A stretch of DNA of 64,000 nt from Gracilaria gracilis (GCA_030374805.1 JARGSG010000189.1:2232001-2296000), one strand, 5' to 3'; shown: positions 1-10,228, counted from the first letter of the stretch. Program-made: numbers and translations. The notes: generated by a model from the sequence alone, not told the origin.

Positions 1-1395
1 TTATCTATCCATCATAGGCGCTAGTTGCGCTAAACGGTACTGTAGCGTTTACCAATCAATCTATCGCAATGGAGATCTCAAGAGTGCTCAAAAACGGCAC
101 GTAAGAATGACGAGTCACTACCATGATGACGTCAGCAGCAAATTCGCACGTGTGGCGCATCCTCCTGCCGCGGTCTCACCGTTTGTCACGTGCAAATCAA
201 TCTTTCTGACAAGCCAACCGAAATCGTCATCAAGCTTCAGCCATTGGCTGATTTTGCAGAAGCCGAAGTGAACATTTGTTCGCCTGAGGGAGGCAGTCTT
301 TCCTCTCCAACACAAGTTACGACGATGTTTCGCCTTGCACCCGCTTTTGGAATTCCCAACGAATTGGTTTCCCCGCAAAATCGAAGAGTATTTTCCCTCG
401 GCTACATTTACATCAAGCTTGTGAAGTCACAAACGGGGTTTGGCAGCCAAAACGACGCCCCTGACTGGCGCCAGTGCCCACAATGCAGCGTTTTACGGTG
501 GAGAACTCTTTATCTGTAGACCTCTGTTTGGTACCGTTGGTAGCCACCGGGTAGCAACAGCTCACATAGTTGTCTGTAAGCCGTAGAAACTCTGTTGCCT
601 GTTGAGTATCGCTCAGCAGTCAGAACACGCAATCGCTTCTCTAAGAAATTCACGATCACAAACCTTCAATACTGAAGGCAACTTGCAGTGCAACAGTCGC
701 AGCCTTCACCAAAAAACAAAAACCAGGTAGATACCGTTGCATGTAGGCTGCGCATTTTCCTGTAGCCAGCAATTCGAACCCAGTAAAACCAGAGAATAGC
801 GTTTGCCTCGTTTTATTCGCACTTGGTCGACCAAGGGTAAGCTGTTTATCGAAAAAGAAGGCACACGTCCAAAAAGCTTCTTGTAACCTAAAAGGCTGAA
901 AGCTTTTGAGCTCCTGAAAGCAGCTTTATGAAAACAAATTGTGAGGCACGATCCATTCTCCTCTGTGGTGCGTAGATAGTGTACACGAACAAGAAATCGC
1001 TAGGGAAGAGACCCGGCGATCAGTGTGAGACCTAACTTTTGGAGAAAACTTCTACAATATGCAGCAATGATCGATATGATGGTTGTTGGAAGCAAACAAA
1101 CCTAAGTGAACAATTTTTCGTACTAGGCCACTTGTAGGGCCGCTACGCCTTTGACGCAAGCTTGGTAGAATTGACTGTTTCAAATCTAGCATTGCTAGAT
1201 ACATAGATACCCACGCGAAGCTATCGGAAATAGGTACGCACTATCTACTGACTCCATAAACCTACACTATGAATGGAGATGGGGCTGCCCCATACTCGCT
1301 CGCCACAATTAATTGCATTCGAAACCGAGCTCAACCGCTCATTTTTGTTTCGCCTGTGCGTCGCACAACAAGCAAAAAGGTATCAAATTATTGAT

Positions 1396-1426
1396 ACATT
1401 GGCACACAGCGGCTGTGTGCCAATGT
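1396..1426. repeat. 31-bp palindrome with one central base
   Basis: Left arm ACATTGGCACACAGC is followed by a single G and by its exact reverse complement. The 15-bp arms without a loop favour a cruciform or a dimeric protein-binding site rather than an RNA hairpin. It lies about 630 bp upstream of the spondin-domain gene. Confidence 0.85.
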
Positions 1427-1944
1427 GTTCTCGCTCTTTTTCGAGATGGGGACGACTTTGAAGCCCTCGGTAGCTCTATGGTCCATCCAGGACAATTGTT
1501 TCTCTCTCGTAGTGCAAGATTGTTACATTCTGATTCCTCTACAACCAGATGTATCAATGAGGATCACTAGCGATATGCGTGACGACAGCAAAGCACGACA
1601 AAACTTGTCCCAGTGGTCTTCCCCGTCATGAATGAATGGCCATTGGATGGTCCTTTAATGGTCAAAGGCCTACGGTTTAAAGGCATACAGCATGGAAAGC
1701 TTCGACTCCCACATGGCTGTGGTAAAAGGAGAGTTCACCCACTCTGTAACCTTGCCCCTCTAGATAACTTACTGTACATACAACGCATGCGCTCATTGCA
1801 CCAAGGAGTTGATGTCCGTTTTCATTGTGAAGCGTCATTGTGAAGCGTCGAAATCGATGAGCATAGTCTACACTCAGCCACCTAATGCGAAATTAATATT
1901 CTCCTGCCGCAAACTGACGAGAAACAATGCCATTCCCTCATCCT

Positions 1945-1950
1945 TATAAA
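1945..1950 (+). promoter_or_regulatory. Candidate TATA box of the spondin-domain gene
   Basis: TATAAA lies 106 bp upstream of the ATG at 2056, which leaves room for a 5' leader of about 75 nt. No experimental support. Confidence 0.45.
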
Positions 1951-2055
1951 TACCCTACTAGATCTTGCATGCCCTCTTCACCTCGTGAACGCTTCGTAGC
2001 AGCAGCCTCTCCTGGATCTCGTGTTGAACATAATCCATAGATTTCGCGATCCAAC

Positions 2056-2727
2056 ATGATGAAGGTTTTCGTTGCTGTTTTCGCTGCTGCTGCGCTCGCG
2101 CATCAGGTGGCTGCCCAATGCATGGGAACCGCCATGTACGAAGTTATCTTTTCGAATATGCTGACTCCGGAGAACTTTGCATTCATCCCCAACTTCCCTG
2201 AAGCTGGAGTGAACTTTTCGCCGCTTGCGGGGGTAGCCCATTCTAACCGCATATCCTTCCTGACCGTTCGGGGACTTGCATCCCCTCAGGTAGAGCAGAT
2301 CGCTGAAACTGGAATGAATGGACGTTTCATCAAGAATGCTGAGCATTTGATGGGGAAGGGAGTCAAGTCCGTTGCATCGGGAATGCTTGCCGGCCCTGGG
2401 ACCAACACGACTGTGAAGTTGATGGTCGATTGTGAAAACCCATTCATCACCGCCGTTTCTATGGTTGCCCCGTCTCCGGATTGGATTGTTCAGGTCAATA
2501 ATGAGGATACCGTGGATGACGACGGAAGCTTCGTTTCGCGTATTGATGGAAGTCTCATTGCCTATGACGCCGGAACAGATGACGGCGATATGTTCACTCC
2601 CCCCACTGATGCAAGCTTGGACATGCCGTCTGAGCCACCAAAGAACATTGCCCCTCTAGTTGAGGACCCCACTGATCCTTTCGGTGGTGAGGTGATTGGG
2701 TTTTACGTTATCAAGCGAATGGATTAG
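2056..2727 (+). CDS. Secreted spondin-domain protein
   Basis: The 223-residue protein begins with a hydrophobic signal peptide (about residues 1-21, ending at AAQ). The rest matches a Spondin_N domain. Visible signatures are FSPLAGVAHS, a segment with LASPQVEQIAETG, then MVAPSPDWIVQV, and YDAGTDDG followed by FTPP. In known proteins this fold binds calcium and extracellular partners, so an extracellular or wall-associated role is inferred. The protein is essentially one domain, whereas F-spondins add reelin and thrombospondin repeats. Two adjacent ATGs exist (2056 and 2059); the first is used. Asp-rich stretches in the C-terminal third fit metal binding. No intron is needed. Confidence 0.8.
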   Translation: MMKVFVAVFAAAALAHQVAAQCMGTAMYEVIFSNMLTPENFAFIPNFPEAGVNFSPLAGVAHSNRISFLTVRGLASPQVEQIAETGMNGRFIKNAEHLMGKGVKSVASGMLAGPGTNTTVKLMVDCENPFITAVSMVAPSPDWIVQVNNEDTVDDDGSFVSRIDGSLIAYDAGTDDGDMFTPPTDASLDMPSEPPKNIAPLVEDPTDPFGGEVIGFYVIKRMD

Positions 2728-3829
2728 ATACGTAGAACGAGCGTACATGCGCAGTTCATGTGCGCTTCGCCCTTGAATGAGCGCCGAATAGGCGGCGAAA
2801 GTTACTGGCAAACTATTTTGTAAAGTGCACTGCGTCCACATCTTTGCTGCTGTATGTTAATGTACAGAAGCGGCGAAGTTGCATGGTTCATTTTCCAGTG
2901 GTTGCGAGAGGCGTATTCTCACTGCTGTGTTGCGTTGACATGCAACTGTGTTCACAATATTCTGTCGAGGTCTGAGCAAGCGGGCCTTCGGTCATTGCTC
3001 CCTCTGTTCTACGAGAACAAAACCGCTTGTCACCCAGGTCCTGAACCAATATCTGATATTGTGAACTGGGGGCATACCACATAACCTCGAGCGGTCCTCA
3101 AAATTTAGTGAGACGGGGATCACCTTCCTCGATGTCGTACGTAATTCTATGGTAGCTCCTAAAGCATCCTTTCCGAATGGCGCGATTCACGTCTTGGATT
3201 GGGCGTCGGGTCCACCTGCCATTATGCTGCATGCAAACACAGCGCGGCAACCTTCCGGTACCCTTCCGGTACCTCTGTATCGTCGTTAACTCTCTTATCT
3301 TCGGTGCATGGATGAAAAGGTGTTGGCATTTCTCGTGAGAGAACGCTTCTTTCAAGAGAACGTTCTGCGGTTAGTCGTAATTAGGCTAATGCGCTCATAA
3401 ACAGAGAGGGAGAGCGAGAATGAACGATGGTGTTAATGCTGTTAAGGAAAGTATCTACGGAATCCCCCCGGCGGGAATTCCCCCCGTGTCTCCACGAAGA
3501 AGCCCTGCGAAGGGTGACACAGCTGAGGCTCTCTCTTGTTTCTGCATTACAGTGTAATGATAATGCCTCTGTGGTATAACCCTCAGCGCTGTCAAAGCTG
3601 TGAAGGAGGAAGTTGGCATCTTCTGGAGCGAGCTGCCAGTCACCTTAAACCCGCCTCCTTTTCTAGAAATCCGTCCGACGAAGTTAAGTCTGGATTCTTA
3701 GTTTTTCGTCGCAAACCCATCATCACCTAATCACTCGTTTTCGATCTTCATCTCATCCTTCTTTCCCACATTGTGTTTCAGCGACACTCACTAAATTACC
3801 TTAATCATCTAACATTCACCAAAAACGCC
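2728..3829. other. Intergenic region, no supported gene
   Basis: Only short unconvincing frames occur. A double CTTCCGGTACC copy of the dispersed GGTACC motif lies near 3250-3273, and a short GC-rich imperfect inverted repeat lies near 3460-3486. The last 100 bp before 3830 are the STRAP-like gene's leader, rich in A and C. Confidence 0.5.
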
Positions 3830-4910
3830 ATGACAACAACAACAACCATTCGCCAAATGCCCATGGTATGTCCAGGTCATAATCGCGGCATCGTCGAGCT
3901 TCAGTACTCTCCACCTGGGTCAGAGGGAGTTTTTCTAATGTCTGCTTGCCTCGATGGCACCCCGATGTTACGAGATGGAATATCTGGTGATTGGATTGGT
4001 TCCTTTGTTGGTCACAAGGGGGCAGTTTGGGGCGCTTGTATATCATCCGACGCTTCCTTGGCGGCTACTGCGGGCGCTGATTTCACTGCACGCCTTTGGG
4101 ATGCTATAACAGGTCAATGCAAAACTGTTCTAACTCAAAAGCACATTTGCAAATCCGTTGCTTTTTCGTCAGATAGCTCGAGACTGCTCACAGCAGGTAA
4201 TACCAGTTCCATCAATATCTACGATGTAGCCGCATGTGAGGATACTCCGGTTGCATTGTTAACACCAAAAGATTCTACCAATGCCAAGCACAGCGTCAAA
4301 CTGGCGAGATACGTTAACTCGGGCACGAACACAGTCGTTTCTGCGATAAGCAGCGCCCAAGAAGAGAAGGTGTTGTCTATATGGGATGTTAGGTCAGGAA
4401 ATGTGGAACGCAAATTGCCGCTGGGCTCTGCTTGTAAATCTGGTGAGCTAACTTCGGACGGCAAGATCCTCACTGTGACTGGTGCCGATTCAACTTTGTC
4501 AGTTTATGACCTTGACAAGATGGAACGTATAATGCAGATAGGTCTGCCGGAGCATACAGAGAGCGCAAGTCTTCGGTACCCGAATATGGACATGATGGTC
4601 ACCGGGGGCCAAGATCTGACGGTCAGAAGGTTTGAAGTAGCAGAGGACAGCACAACTATGGAGAAAGAGGCTAACAGAGGTCATCATGGGCCAGTTTGGG
4701 TTGTTCGTTTCGCACCTGATGGAGAGAGCTACGCAAGTGGTTCGGATGATGGTACAATTCGCTTATGGTAGGTTGCTCGCAAGCGTTTTAGAAGGTATTG
4801 GGCGTAACATGTGTAACATGTATTCGTTAGTTACTAACTTGTTATTTACTGCGATATGATAACCAATCATTTCTAGGAAAACCACGGTCGATCCATCCCT
4901 AGTCGCTTGA
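3830..4910 (+). CDS. STRAP-like WD40-repeat protein (two exons)
   Basis: Proposed exons are 3830-4767 and 4877-4910, giving 323 residues. The protein follows animal and plant STRAP (serine-threonine kinase receptor-associated protein, a WD40 scaffold of the SMN/mRNA machinery) along its whole length. Seen are an N-terminal CPGHNRGIVEL, then GDWIGSFVGHKGAVWGA, ADFTARLWDA, and a final blade with GPVWVVRFAPDGESYASGS. The uninterrupted frame would stop right after RLW at 4769. However, GTAGGT at 4768, a perfect TACTAAC at 4832-4838 and TTTCTAG ending at 4876 define a 109-nt intron. Splicing replaces the stop with the tail KTTVDPSLVA. The ATG at 3830 is chosen because the WD domain starts just after it. 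Known STRAPs also continue past RLW, which supports the splice. Confidence 0.85.
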
Positions 4911-5161
4911 TGGCCCAAAAATCTATATGGTGACGTTCATTTCTGAAGGCGAAATGCGGAGATCATCATAAGATGTCGGTTTTAGTGCTCTCATCACTGA
5001 AGAGCATGTAATCATGAATGGAAGCGATGAGCTGTCTGAAACAAATGTATTGATGTCAGTCCTTACTGGGAGTCTCATCTAGTTAGGTGTGCATGCAGAA
5101 CAACGGGGGCGGGTGCGAGCCCATTTTCAAGTCAGCAGCTCTGATACAATAGGTATACTGA

Positions 5162-6529
5162 TCAAGCCGAGGATGCCATACCGTCGATCATAAGTTGAAA
5201 TCCTTCACCAATATCTTGACCTTCTTTGATAGATGACAAGAGTCCAGGCATGTCTGTGTTCATGTCGAACATGTTGGACAAGAACAACAGGGCGTGGAAG
5301 TCCGCGAGCCGTTGAGTATACGACAATTCATTCTTCGCGAGAATCTTCTTGAGGTCGGATGGACCTTGGGGAGCAATATCCCGATTTTCGACAGCGAAAT
5401 CAGTTCGCAACCAGCTTTCGCAACTCTTGATTGGTATATTAAGCAGGAAGAACTCGGTATGTACTTTCCGCACGTCTTTTCCTTCAACAAGTACATCCTC
5501 CTTGCACAACACGCGTCCCGAATTAGGCTTCTGCTGGTCTTGCTCTTCAAATATATCGTCGACATACATCTGCATTGCAAGATCGGAGATTTGATAAGCC
5601 TCGAACAAAGTTTCTCCGGTTTCTGCTGTGGTGACAACCAGCACAACGAATGCCTTCTTCTGTTCATCCGTGAGCTGCTTTGCCATTCGTGCAGCAAATA
5701 CTACGTCCATCCCTGATAAAATACACTTTCTAGGCCGTGCTGAAAATACGATTCCCACGCGTTGCAAACCTAGCAGCTGCGCAACGGTATCTGCTCTTTG
5801 AGTCATATCACCTTCGTCGTCTAGTTTGTAGAACTGGTCTGAACCGCTTTGGGGCGGCTCGTAGATAGCTAACACACGCGTTTCTCCGCCCTCTGTGACA
5901 TCGCCGTAGCAGATGCCAACTCGCTGCTGTTGAAATCCTGTACGCGCGATATAGGCTTGAAACTGTTCGGCGGCTTTGTTGTCCACTTGGACGGCAGTGG
6001 CGTGAGCTTCGGGTTGGGGAGCAATCTTGGTTTTGAGGGCTTCTAATGCTTCCATAACAGCAACGCTCATGCCACGTCCCTTCCACTTTGCAAGCTCGTT
6101 TTCATAGCGCTTGCGTTTGTCCTCTTTTGGCATGCAGTGTTCGCACATTCCGCGCGGTCCATGTTGGCATCGTGGTCGCCACGCAGTGGTTTGCTGCTTG
6201 GATTGATCTGCATCAGCGCTTGCAGTTGTGGGAGTCTCTGGTGCAGATGGCTGGGCTGGCTGCGTGGCGGAGGCATCTGGCTCGAGCGGGGGTTGCGGCT
6301 TGGGTGCAGGAGCAGTAGGTCTTGGCACTCCTTTTATGAAAATAATATCTCCGTGGCGGGCGCGTTCGAACACAAAGGGCTGCGTGAAACGGGCGTCTGA
6401 GTAGAGTGAGAACTGGCCTTCCATTTTGTCGAGCGCCTCGATCTTTGCGCCGAGCTGCTGGAGGGTTTGGCCTTGATCGAGGGTGACACGCTCTGTGGCG
6501 CCATTTGGAAGGCGGACTCGCAGAATCAT
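5162..6529 (-). CDS. NPL4: NPL4, Cdc48/p97 cofactor
   Basis: This 455-residue protein matches NPL4, the partner of UFD1 that lets Cdc48/p97 unfold ubiquitylated proteins in ER-associated and nuclear degradation. Domains in order: an N-terminal ubiquitin-like fold starting MILRVRLPNG (1-70); a Pro/Ala-rich linker; the diagnostic CQHGPRGMCEHC zinc motif (about 121-132); then the MPN-like NPL4 domain with FQQQRVGICYGDVTEGG and a conserved C-terminal half. The length is slightly short of yeast and human NPL4 (580-610). The last C-terminal zinc finger of human NPL4 is not seen, as in fungi. The frame stays open upstream to 6838, but that extension is made of dispersed repeat copies, so the ATG at 6529, where homology begins, is preferred. 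Confidence 0.92.
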   Translation of the reverse strand: MILRVRLPNGATERVTLDQGQTLQQLGAKIEALDKMEGQFSLYSDARFTQPFVFERARHGDIIFIKGVPRPTAPAPKPQPPLEPDASATQPAQPSAPETPTTASADADQSKQQTTAWRPRCQHGPRGMCEHCMPKEDKRKRYENELAKWKGRGMSVAVMEALEALKTKIAPQPEAHATAVQVDNKAAEQFQAYIARTGFQQQRVGICYGDVTEGGETRVLAIYEPPQSGSDQFYKLDDEGDMTQRADTVAQLLGLQRVGIVFSARPRKCILSGMDVVFAARMAKQLTDEQKKAFVVLVVTTAETGETLFEAYQISDLAMQMYVDDIFEEQDQQKPNSGRVLCKEDVLVEGKDVRKVHTEFFLLNIPIKSCESWLRTDFAVENRDIAPQGPSDLKKILAKNELSYTQRLADFHALLFLSNMFDMNTDMPGLLSSIKEGQDIGEGFQLMIDGMASSA

Positions 6530-6649
6530 AGGAAGGGGTGGGTTGTGAAGCAAAGGGGTCACCAAGCTGCAGTGAAAAGAACGGCGAAGAAAGCGATCGA
6601 GGCAAATGTCGACTGATGGAACGCTTTGTAGGTTTGGGCGCGCAGAAAT

Positions 6650-6690
6650 ACGGTAGCGTTTCCCTTGGTACCTTTGGTACCAACGGTAGC
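6650..6690. repeat. Dispersed palindromic repeat cluster
   Basis: Contains ACGGTAGCGTTTCCC followed by TTGGTACC, TTTGGTACC and AACGGTAGC. Same motif family as the copies around 6768, 6983, 7091, 36216 and 36405. Confidence 0.75.
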
Positions 6691-6767
6691 GGACACGAAA
6701 GGAATTGATCATTGACATGTTGTGCCACGACCCAACTGTGAGCGCTGTGGAGGCGGTGGAACGAAAG

Positions 6768-6789
6768 CGGTACCGTTGGTACACGTAGC
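6768..6789. repeat. Dispersed palindromic repeat copy
   Basis: CGGTACCGTTGGTACACGTAG, a single copy with the GGTACC core and the CCGTTGG arm. Confidence 0.7.
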
Positions 6790-6982
6790 GACTCGCTAGA
6801 GCGCACGGAGCGCCGCGCCTGGAAATAGAAACAGCCAATCATGCGGGGCCGTTGGGCGCCGACGCAAGCAAGGCGCTCGACACTGGTGCCGGGAGGACGC
6901 CCAAGGGCTGTGGGGTCAACAAACAAGTCAGTGGGAAAGCGTGGGATGCGTGTCTGCACACAACCGCAGACGGCGTTCTAAA

Positions 6983-7005
6983 CTACAGTACCGCTGGTAC
7001 TGTAG
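6983..7005. repeat. Perfect 10-bp inverted repeat, dispersed family
   Basis: CTACAGTACC, loop GCT, then the exact reverse complement GGTACTGTAG. The same CTACAGTACC half-site recurs in other spacers (for example near 27925, 41975, 47190 and 53466). Confidence 0.8.
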
Positions 7006-7090
7006 CTACACGGGTAGATAACTTCAGAGAGATAATGTAAGGTTACTCGTGTGGTGGGGGGTGGGATGGCAAAGGTAACTTCACGTCAGC

Positions 7091-7160
7091 GAGTAGCGTT
7101 TGACCTTACTAAGAGACTCCGTGTACCAACGGTACAGGTACCAACGGTACCGTGTAGCAG
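7091..7160. repeat. Dispersed palindromic repeat cluster
   Basis: GTAGCGTTTGACCTTAC is followed by two direct copies of GTACCAACGGTAC and a terminal CGTGTAGCAG. This is the most complete array of the family near this gene. Confidence 0.75.
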
Positions 7161-7588
7161 CCGTGGATACCCCGAGTTGGCAACACACCCCGGAAACGGC
7201 ACTCCGCGAGTCGGCCGCTTGCATGTGGAGTGGTCCCTCGAAGCGTTCTGTCCGCCGCTGTCTGTTCACCGTTAGAAAAAGCACACACTTGTTACGTTTC
7301 GCTCAAACTCCTCTTCGCCATCTGTCGCTCATATCGTGCTCGCTCTGTACAACTCGGCTACTCCTCTGCGGCCTCTAGCCTGGCCTCCAGTATGCCTTTG
7401 CTCCGCCTGTCTTTTCTGCCACAGTCTTCAGCATCTCATTCACTATCTGTTTGGCCTCTAAACGTGCCTTCTGATTTTTCAATCCCCCACCTCTTTGATC
7501 CCTAAATCATTGCACGTGCCGTCTGCCCTAAGCATACCCTTTGGTACGTCAAACTCACCAGCCTGCACTTGCGATATCTTGCTTGCCT

Positions 7589-8931
7589 ATGAATACTTTT
7601 CAGCTGGAATGGTGCGGTGGATTGTCCAGAATAGATCGCAAGCAGATTTGTTCTTCCGTATTGGCCTTCTTGAGACGTACGTCAGCTCCTCTCTTTTCAA
7701 CAACACCTGCTTACGCTACTGACAATCCGCTTCTGAACCAGAAAACAACCCGGCCGTCTCCTATCAGTTTCTTCTTCAACTTGCTGTCTCGCTCGAGGAA
7801 AGCGCATACCACGAATCCGCCTGTCCCGTTTACTATGTTGAAACAGTCGTCACCAGATTGCATCAAGCACAGGCGTCCATATCCATAACGCCTCCCCGTC
7901 AGTCTCCCGCTGTCGAACAACTTCCGTATCAGCACGCTCCGTATCAGCACGCTCCATATCAGCACGCTCCTCATCCTCACGCTCCTCATCCTCACGCTCC
8001 TCATCAGCACACTCCTCAGCATGCATGGAGAAACAGTATTACTCGTGAAGAACGCAACGTAGTATTGCGCCATATGATACTTAAACTAACGAGTACGTAA
8101 GCCTGTTCCCACGTCAATAGCACTATTTCATTCTGCAGCCTGCCCCTAACCACCAATCCACACTGTCTACAGGCTTTAACGAAGGAGAGTCTCCACGAGC
8201 AATCACCGAAGCAGCCACAGTTTTCGAGAACTGCACTTACGTCAGCGTCGACTCAAAGTTTGCTTACCTCAGCTCTATAGCAGAGGAGCTTAGTCGTTGT
8301 GAAGCGTGCCATACGTTGCCTGCACCGTCCGCGGAAGTTCTTTCACTCTCCCTTCAGCAACAGTGTCAGAATCAACCTTGCGAAACTCCACCCCAAATCA
8401 CACAAACGCATGCCATTACAGATAGTCTACCTGTTCCACCTACTCCGAACGGGCCTCAGAATATCTTAAATTTGGAGCCCGGCGAGCTTATGTCTCACGT
8501 ATTCGAACAACCGAACTGGAAGGATTTGCTCACAGCTGGAGACCGTCACACTATCGTGAGACATATTTACTCAAAACTAACGGGTAAGTTCCACCCTCTT
8601 TTTAGAATGTTCCAAAGTACTGCTTGCCCATACACATGGCAATATACTCACAATCGAACGAAATGTAGCTCTCAACCTTAATGAAACCACACAACAGATG
8701 TACAAAAAAGCCATCTCATTTGAACTTGATGCATTTACAAGGGCTGAAACAGGCTGTTCTTATCTCGAATACTTGATAGGAATCATTGGAGCTCTTCAGC
8801 CAGTGTGCATTGCAGAAGCTATACTGCCGCCGAGAGGGACTGTGGAACAGGTCCGGCAACCATTCTTGCAGCCTGATATTACAAACTTGAGTTCTATATC
8901 GGAGCAAGGGTCATTCACCTCTGGTCAATAG
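7589..8931 (+). CDS. Triple-KIX-domain protein (MED15/CBP-type KIX), four exons
   Basis: Exons 7589-7676, 7742-8092, 8173-8583 and 8669-8931 encode 370 residues. Three KIX-like units are visible, starting at W8 (EWCGGLSRIDRKQI), W125 (AWRNSITREERNVV) and W262 (NWKDLLTAGDRHTIV). Each is followed by a helix ending in a Y-x3-I/V or YLxxI pattern. KIX domains in MED15 and CBP/p300 bind activator peptides, so a transcriptional coactivator role is inferred. Each unit is split at the same place, after the first helix, by a phase-1 intron: 65, 80 and 85 nt, donors GTACGT, GTACGT and GTAAGT, with TACTGAC or CTAAC branch candidates in the first two. Every junction restores a matching frame. A six-fold YQHAP-type repeat links units 1 and 2; a Pro/Gln-rich stretch links 2 and 3. 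Known KIX proteins usually carry one unit. The start is the nearest ATG before unit 1; a further upstream exon cannot be excluded. Confidence 0.8.
7927..8016 (+). repeat. In-frame 15-bp tandem repeat
   Basis: Six units of five codons encode YQHAP, YQHAP, YQHAP, HPHAP, HPHAP and HQHTP between KIX units 1 and 2. The repeat is probably length-variable between individuals. Confidence 0.85.
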
Positions 8932-9481
8932 TGAAATTGCGACCTGTTACACATTACAATGTATCATATGAGAACAAGGTCTCGTGCGCTTTGAAAGTTC
9001 GACAAGAGTTCAATACCAGTCATTCTCAAGGTGTTTATAATCTCCAAAGTCCACAAGATAAACGGGCTCGGCTTTGACAATAGAAGCAACCTATAAGATA
9101 AAAACATTAGGTGATGTACCTGACAATGTAGTTCTTGGCCCTCCGTTGCAATCCTAGTCGCGAACTCATATCAGTTGGTCCGTCATTATCAGTATCGAAG
9201 ATGCATATAGTGAAAACATACCCAGGACAGGCATCAATAATGATTTGATACGTGTTATACATGCATTTGTATACTACAATACCCTTTGACAAACGGGTAG
9301 CGACGCGAGGAGCTCTCAAAACGGAACAAAGAGGGAATACATCAGGTTCGAGATGATATGACAGTGTCCAAAAAAGTTCTAGGCATTTCTGACGAGAGAG
9401 AACTACCTTGATTAGTGTACCAACTCCTTCAGCTTCAGAACATCGAAGTTCGGAAAACAATCAAGAAGAAGACCCCCTAGA
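8932..9481. other. Spacer with one uncertain minus-strand frame
   Basis: Apart from the minus-strand open frame at 9107-9460 (listed separately), nothing is recognisable. The triple-KIX gene and the minus-strand gene at 9482 converge here, so 3' UTRs are expected. Confidence 0.5.
9107..9460 (-). CDS. Uncertain reading frame, possibly a 3' exon of the upstream minus gene
   Basis: A 117-codon frame lies directly downstream of the 9482-10108 gene on the same strand. It has no known domain. Its text is protein-like (FTICIFDTDNDGPTD near the middle), but a frame of this length also arises by chance. I could not find a clean donor, branch and acceptor set joining it to the upstream gene, so it is kept only as a possibility. 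Confidence 0.2.
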   Translation of the reverse strand: MFSELRCSEAEGVGTLIKVVLSRQKCLELFWTLSYHLEPDVFPLCSVLRAPRVATRLSKGIVVYKCMYNTYQIIIDACPGYVFTICIFDTDNDGPTDMSSRLGLQRRAKNYIVRYIT

Positions 9482-10108
9482 TTACCACGGAACTTTTTCC
9501 ATAGGGGCGATGGCCGTCTGAATGTCATCTTCAAAACCGCTAATACCATCTGTAGGCATCTCCCTGCATATGTCCGGAAGCATCTCACACATGACCTCAG
9601 CTCTACTCTTGATGGGCCTCCCAAACCTGTCCGGTAAACCCTTACCTGCATTCCTCAACTTGGAGTGCAACCGTTCCTTCTCTTGCTTCTTTTGTAAGAC
9701 ACGCTTCACAATACACTTTATAAATCTTGGACGCATCCACTGTCCCTCATAGCCCTTCTTTCTCAGTTCTATAGCGACTTCCATTGGAGTGCGACTTCCT
9801 TTGTCTATAATTTCCTCAATTGTGACTCCAGCTTCTTCTTTCGACAAATAAAGCCCCTTGTGCAGCGTTCTTGCTTTCCGTCTGGCCTTTCGGCTGATAC
9901 TGGAAAGTCGAGCGATGGAGATTTGGTGCTTTATGTCTCTGTACATGAGATCGAGAGCGCTGCTTATTCGCTCGCTCTGTAGATGTGGATGTTCATGGAG
10001 CAGATACACCGTTCGTCGCAGATTCTCAGCAATTTGCTTGGTTTCTTCCGTGTTGCACTCCATCCTGGTTGGTGAACTTCTCCACGCAATACGTCTTTTC
10101 ATCAACAT
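9482..10108 (-). CDS. Hypothetical basic helical protein
   Basis: The 208-residue protein is Lys/Arg-rich and predicted mostly helical by eye, with no signal peptide or membrane segment. The middle (about residues 20-110) looks like paired helices, including a very basic SRKARRKARTLHKG. No family was recognised. The start is the ATG at 10108 (MLMKRRIAW), because the longer frame to 10132 begins at GTG. It lies tail-to-tail with the triple-KIX gene and 120 bp downstream of the PGAP4-like gene on the same strand. It could be a lineage-specific nuclear protein; that is a guess. Confidence 0.5.
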   Translation of the reverse strand: MLMKRRIAWRSSPTRMECNTEETKQIAENLRRTVYLLHEHPHLQSERISSALDLMYRDIKHQISIARLSSISRKARRKARTLHKGLYLSKEEAGVTIEEIIDKGSRTPMEVAIELRKKGYEGQWMRPRFIKCIVKRVLQKKQEKERLHSKLRNAGKGLPDRFGRPIKSRAEVMCEMLPDICREMPTDGISGFEDDIQTAIAPMEKVPW

Positions 10109-10228
10109 GATGTTAGGATGCGATCTCCTCACACCTTTATACAGATAAAAAAGCGAGCAATTCTAAACGGCTTGATCGCTACGAAACGGCAGCCCTTGAT
10201 ATAGGTGCTCGGGACATTTGTTGAACAG

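Larger units (their letters stand above)
1..2055. other. Intergenic region, no supported gene
   Basis: No convincing gene is visible. One frame is open on the + strand from about 128 to 519, but it has no ATG near its start and no recognisable domain; that length is expected by chance. The stretch carries copies of the dispersed palindromic motif (about 32-55 and 531-554), a near-perfect 31-bp palindrome (1396-1426), and the TATA box of the next gene. Confidence 0.6.
6530..7588. other. Repeat-rich spacer between NPL4 and the triple-KIX gene
   Basis: There is no supported gene. The spacer contains the densest set of the dispersed palindromic motif in the window (four clusters listed separately). 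It must also hold the divergent promoters of NPL4 and the triple-KIX gene; no clear TATA box was found for either. Confidence 0.6.

Noticed and set aside
190..519. 109-codon + strand frame near the window start
   Set aside because: Opens at GTG, no motif, and opposing frame overlaps; length is within chance expectation. It could be an internal exon of a gene cut by the window edge, which cannot be judged here.
6530..6838. N-terminal extension of NPL4
   Set aside because: Homology starts at the ATG at 6529; the extension translates repeat copies (YRWYQRYQ-like text).
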